DNA of 64,000 bases from Bacteroidales bacterium (GTDB lineage Bacteria > Bacteroidota > Bacteroidia > Bacteroidales > UBA932), in contig JAKSJG010000002.1 in NCBI GenBank assembly GCA_024398365.1, forward strand, positions 1 to 64,000, given 5' to 3'. Each line of letters starts with the position of its first letter. Position 1 is the stretch's first letter. Shown piece after piece: positions 61,140-64,000 of this stretch. The notes beneath the pieces were generated by a model. The model worked only from the letters and a program-made list of their open reading frames with translations, was not told the DNA's origin and made no database searches. The translations under genes and the position numbers were made by a program.

Positions 61140-61793
61140 TCAGCTGCGGGAAAATCCAGCGTATGCGTAGTCCCAGAACTCATACTCAAACCTGACGCCT
61201 TCGCGGAACTGTCTGGTCATTTCCGCCCTGGTCACTTCATCCGCACTGTCGGCATATCCGTCAATCAGCGACAGGATTTCCTCAACGGATGCCGAAAATT
61301 CCTCATCACCGTATTCGTCTATCCACTCGCAGTAGGGGTTACCTTCAGTGACGGCGATAGTTTTAAGGTACTTGCCAACCTCATTGTATATCCAGATGCA
61401 AGGAAGCAACGAAGCGAACGCCACTTCCTTGCAGCCTGTACGGATTGCCGCTTCGGTGTGGGCATTGTATGCTGCGGTAACCTTGGATGGCAAGGCGGAT
61501 GCTTCAATGCCAAAACGCGCAATCATAAGATCATGCATCGCCTTTTCCCCTTCCAATCCGGCTCTGGCGAACTCCGCGAACATTTCCTTCTGTGAAGCAT
61601 CGTCAATCATATCGGCGAAAGCATACATCTGACGGCCGTAATTGCCGAGATACAGTTCGTCCTGCGCAATATAGCGCTTGAACCTTTCAATGGAAAGGCT
61701 TCCGTCTGCAAGTTCAAGGATAAAGGGATGTCCGATAATGTCGGCATAGATACCGGAAGCCTCGGACCAGGCTTCTTCTGTCCATTTTTTCAT
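61140..61793 (-). CDS. tenA: TenA-family thiaminase II / aminopyrimidine aminohydrolase
   Basis: A 217-residue all-helical enzyme. FKRYIAQDELYLGNYGR (Asp45 region), the active-site Cys132 in LLPCIWIYNEVG, and the C-terminal YEFWDYAYAG with catalytic-type Glu are present. It hydrolyses 4-amino-5-aminomethyl-2-methylpyrimidine (or thiamin) to salvage the HMP moiety. It is a single gene under a TPP riboswitch, which supports a salvage role in thiamin supply. Confidence 0.94.
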   Translation of the reverse strand: MKKWTEEAWSEASGIYADIIGHPFILELADGSLSIERFKRYIAQDELYLGNYGRQMYAFADMIDDASQKEMFAEFARAGLEGEKAMHDLMIARFGIEASALPSKVTAAYNAHTEAAIRTGCKEVAFASLLPCIWIYNEVGKYLKTIAVTEGNPYCEWIDEYGDEEFSASVEEILSLIDGYADSADEVTRAEMTRQFREGVRFEYEFWDYAYAGFSRS

Positions 61794-61796
61794 AAT

Positions 61797-61870
61797 AATT
61801 CCTTACGGCGGTATAAACCGCATCAAGTTCAACGGGTTTGTCTCAACAGGTATTTCCTGTACCCCGATTC
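61797..61870 (-). ncRNA. TPP riboswitch (THI element)
   Basis: On the minus strand the order is GGGGTAC, a variable hairpin (AGGAAATACCT), TTGAGA, AACCCGTTGAACTTGATGC, a P4-5 hairpin (GGTTTATACC) and CGTAAGGAA. This is the conserved TPP aptamer. It ends within about 5 bases of the tenA ATG, so binding probably blocks translation initiation directly. Confidence 0.93.
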
Positions 61871-61875
61871 GGATG

Positions 61876-61883
61876 CAAATATA
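61876..61883 (-). promoter_or_regulatory. -7 element of tenA
   Basis: TATATTTG on the minus strand, just upstream of the riboswitch 5' end. No good -33 element. Confidence 0.55.
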
Positions 61884-61895
61884 GCGGATTTGCAT

Positions 61896-61903
61896 TAACT
61901 TTG
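61896..61903 (+). promoter_or_regulatory. -7 element of the alkyltransferase/UDG gene
   Basis: TAACTTTG on the plus strand, 35 bases before the ATG at 61939; it lies back to back with the tenA promoter. Confidence 0.5.
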
Positions 61904-61938
61904 TCCGTGAAACAGCTTGTTTCATAAAAAAGATCCGG

Positions 61939-62817
61939 ATGAAAGACGATTTCTCAGCTGATGTATTCCGCGCGGTGGCGCTGATTCCAGAGGGCAGGGT
62001 CGGAAGCTATGCCCAGGTGGCTGAACTGTCCGGACACGCCGGGGCGGCCAGGGCCGTAGGAAATGCACTTCACCGCAACACGGACCCTCTTCGGGTGCCA
62101 TGTCACAGGGTGGTGTGCTCGGATGGCAGTCCCGCAGCCGGATATGCCTTCGGCGGCCCTGAGAAGCAGAAAGAGCGGCTCAAGGCAGAAGGAGTCATCT
62201 TCAAGGATGACAGCGGGAAAGTGGACATGGCGCGATGCGGCATCGTCATCGAGGACCACCCGCTGGAACCATTCCTGCCATCGGACGGAAGGGTGCTTTT
62301 CCTTGGCAGTTTCCCGCCACCCAGGGCACGCTGGTCAATGGATTTCTTCTACCCCAACCCGCAGAACGACTTCTGGCGCATCCAGGGGCTCAACCACTTC
62401 TCAGATGCCGGGCATTTCATTGCGGAAGGCGGAAAGGGCTTCGACTGCGGAAAGATCCAGGCTTTCTGCCGGGAAAAGGGACTCGCTTTCTTTGACACCG
62501 CATCACGTGTCTGCCGCCTGAAAGGCAATGCCAGCGACGAGTTCCTTGTCATCCTGCGCCCAGCGGACATCTCAGGTATGCTTGAGGCAATGCCCCTGTG
62601 CAATACCATAGTCACAACCGGAGGCAAATCCTCGGAGGAGTTCACAGCCATTCTGGACAGGAAAGGCATAGCAGGCATAGCGCAGCCGCCAATAGGCGGA
62701 TATGCAGATATCCGGATAGACGGCAGGGACATACGATGGTGGCGCATGCCCTCATCATCGCGGGCCTATCCGATGAAGCTGCAAGACAAGGCAGCGCTTT
62801 ATCGCAAAGTATTCTGA
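61939..62817 (+). CDS. Alkylguanine-DNA alkyltransferase domain fused to uracil-DNA-glycosylase-like domain
   Basis: A 292-residue two-domain protein. Residues 1-100 are the DNA-binding/active-site domain of O6-alkylguanine alkyltransferases (IPEGRVGSYAQVAELSGHAGAARAVGNAL, RVPCHRVV with acceptor Cys55), without the N-terminal ribonuclease-like domain. Residues about 108-292 are a uracil-DNA-glycosylase-fold domain (VLFLGSFPPPRARWSMDFFYPNPQNDFWRI, GLAFFDTASRVCR, PLCNTIVTTGGKSSEEF). It combines direct reversal and base-excision capacities. The glycosylase substrate is uncertain. Confidence 0.88.
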   Translation: MKDDFSADVFRAVALIPEGRVGSYAQVAELSGHAGAARAVGNALHRNTDPLRVPCHRVVCSDGSPAAGYAFGGPEKQKERLKAEGVIFKDDSGKVDMARCGIVIEDHPLEPFLPSDGRVLFLGSFPPPRARWSMDFFYPNPQNDFWRIQGLNHFSDAGHFIAEGGKGFDCGKIQAFCREKGLAFFDTASRVCRLKGNASDEFLVILRPADISGMLEAMPLCNTIVTTGGKSSEEFTAILDRKGIAGIAQPPIGGYADIRIDGRDIRWWRMPSSSRAYPMKLQDKAALYRKVF

Positions 62818-62819
62818 TA

Positions 62820-62858
62820 AAAAAAGGGCTGACCATTATTTTGGTCAACCCCTTTTTC
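62820..62858. terminator. Bidirectional terminator
   Basis: AAAAAGGGCTGACC pairs with GGTCAACCCCTTTTT with one bulge; A and T runs on both sides suit both convergent genes. Confidence 0.8.
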
Positions 62859-62874
62859 ATTTATCAGTAATCTG

Positions 62875-64000
62875 TTAGTTATCCCACCAAGTAACACTGA
62901 TCGGGCTCTTGCTCTGGTAATCCAGGAAGGTAACCGGAATAGGATCTGTAGGGATGCCATCTGAGTTATAGCCGGTGGCAATCCAGCGGAGACCTGTGGA
63001 AGCGAACCAGTCAGCGACGTCCTGAGTACAGTAGATGGTGAGACCGCCATTAGAGCCAGGTCTTTTCTCATAAGCTGCATTGTTACCACACATGAAGTAG
63101 CTTGAACGGTTCGGGAACATGAATGTATCGCCGCAGTAGATCTCCCTCAATGAATGGTCGAGGTAGAAGAAGTAACCGGTATAGGTGGTACTTGTTGAGA
63201 GCAGTGAATTCATAGGATCGAGCATTGAAACGTCAACAACCTCAAGTGCATCGCAACGGTTGTAGAGCGAACGTACGTCAGAAGCTGAAGCGAAGCTGAA
63301 GTTCGGAGTGTTGAGTTTGGTCAGGCTGTGGCAGTGCCAGAATGTGTTGCATACATAGGTTGCACTGGATGTATCCCATCCTTCAAGATCAAGTTCAGTA
63401 AGTGCGTAGCAGTAACCGAAGGTGCCCTTGAATGTAGAACCGTTCTCTACATTCCAGTTCTTGAGACCTGTGATGGACTCAAGCTCGTAGCAATAACCGA
63501 ATACATAAGTGAAGTCAGTACAGTTTTCTGTATTGAAGTTGGAAACGTCCAGAGTCTTCAGTTTCTCGCAATACTGGAACATATACATCATAGTCTCAAC
63601 ATTCTCTGTATTGAATGAGCTGACATTGAGTTCTGTGAGCTGGTTGCAGCCGTTGAACATAGAACGCATGGTGGAGCAGACTGAAGTGTTGAAATTGCTG
63701 AGATCAAGGGACTTCAGGCTCTTGTATGAGCAGCCTGTCAGACAGAACATATAGGACATATCCTCAACATTTTCCGTATTGAGGGCCTTGAGGTTGACAA
63801 TCTCCTCGAGTTCGCCGAAGTATGCGAACATATATGAAGCGTCTGAAGGAAGGATAATCTGGGAAGCAGGGGTGCTTACCATCGCAATACCGGAGCTTGG
63901 ATCGACTGACAGGTAAACAGGGTTGTCTGAAGAAAGATCGGCGATATCCACACCGTTTGTATTTGCACTGTTGGTGTCAAAGACAATCCTTGTCACAACA
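62875..64000 (-). CDS. BspA-like leucine-rich-repeat surface protein (5' end outside window)
   Basis: At least 373 residues; the frame is open to the right edge with no stop, so the true start lies beyond the window (a GTG at 63996 is not a convincing start). It contains BspA-type (DUF285/LRR_5) repeats of about 24 residues with core LKTLDVSNFNTENVTDM and variants such as LTELNVSSFNTENVETMMYMFQYCEKL, followed by a non-repeat C-terminal region ending SPISVTWWDN. Such proteins are surface adhesins in Tannerella and other Bacteroidales. No T9SS-type C-terminal domain is evident. Confidence 0.88.
   Translation of the reverse strand, partial: VVTRIVFDTNSANTNGVDIADLSSDNPVYLSVDPSSGIAMVSTPASQIILPSDASYMFAYFGELEEIVNLKALNTENVEDMSYMFCLTGCSYKSLKSLDLSNFNTSVCSTMRSMFNGCNQLTELNVSSFNTENVETMMYMFQYCEKLKTLDVSNFNTENCTDFTYVFGYCYELESITGLKNWNVENGSTFKGTFGYCYALTELDLEGWDTSSATYVCNTFWHCHSLTKLNTPNFSFASASDVRSLYNRCDALEVVDVSMLDPMNSLLSTSTTYTGYFFYLDHSLREIYCGDTFMFPNRSSYFMCGNNAAYEKRPGSNGGLTIYCTQDVADWFASTGLRWIATGYNSDGIPTDPIPVTFLDYQSKSPISVTWWDN

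Noticed and set aside
1..64000. CRISPR arrays, insertion sequences, prophage, integrase, rRNA
   Set aside because: No regularly spaced short repeats, transposase, phage structural gene, integrase or rRNA sequence was seen on either strand.

Overview
The window is chromosomal DNA from a member of the order Bacteroidales, probably a gut or rumen lineage. The evidence is a SusC/SusD pair, a BspA-type repeat surface protein, BACON and lamin-tail domains in surface lipoproteins, mutAB, an FHS-family sugar permease, and many promoters of the Bacteroidetes form TTTG-N19-21-TAnnTTTG. Family or genus cannot be fixed from the sequence. No IS element, integrase, prophage, rRNA or CRISPR array is present, and no gene-free stretch exceeds 300 bases.

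Bases 1-19738 (all minus strand) form one large glycan-utilisation locus. In transcription order it encodes a lipoprotein GH20 hexosaminidase, a neutral-ceramidase-like/GH20 fusion, a third GH20, the MurNAc-6-P etherase MurQ, SusC, SusD, a surface lipoprotein, a transglutaminase-like lipoprotein, two related TIM-barrel proteins (one behind three lamin-tail domains), a BadF/BadG-type sugar kinase and the start of an MFS sugar permease. MurQ + kinase + permease is the MurNAc salvage set known from Tannerella, so the target is probably cell-wall aminosugar polymer. The transglutaminase-like protein and the lipoprotein beside it carry segments resembling pseudomurein-binding repeats, and the TIM barrels resemble proteins of methanogens. 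An archaeal-wall or muropeptide target is therefore worth testing.

Bases 19769-35058 hold housekeeping genes: rpsU with a full Shine-Dalgarno, an RRM protein, a short ComEC, ackA with a Ptb-type phosphotransacylase (acyl-phosphate/ATP module), a MATE-kinase-EttA operon, mutA-mutB (methylmalonyl-CoA/propionate branch), a secreted esterase, efp and an AspT-type transporter.

Bases 35121-42539 (minus) carry a small outer-membrane-type protein and then five tandem paralogues of a secreted class I glutamine-amidotransferase-fold protein with a C-terminal pre-peptidase (PPC) domain. All five keep the Cys...His-Pro-Glu triad. No partner synthetase is encoded. This is the most distinctive uncharacterised array in the window.

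Bases 42615-59341 return to core genes: parE, ispH, cmk, an NtrX/NtrY-like two-component pair flanking der, rlmH, a split 5'-nucleotidase, a NatAB-like ABC exporter, an HhH protein, rsmI and tdk. An initiator tRNA gene (59468-59540) marks the edge of an AT-rich insert with a self-regulated-looking fic gene. It is followed by a TPP-riboswitch-controlled tenA, an alkyltransferase/uracil-glycosylase fusion, and a BspA-like protein cut by the window end.
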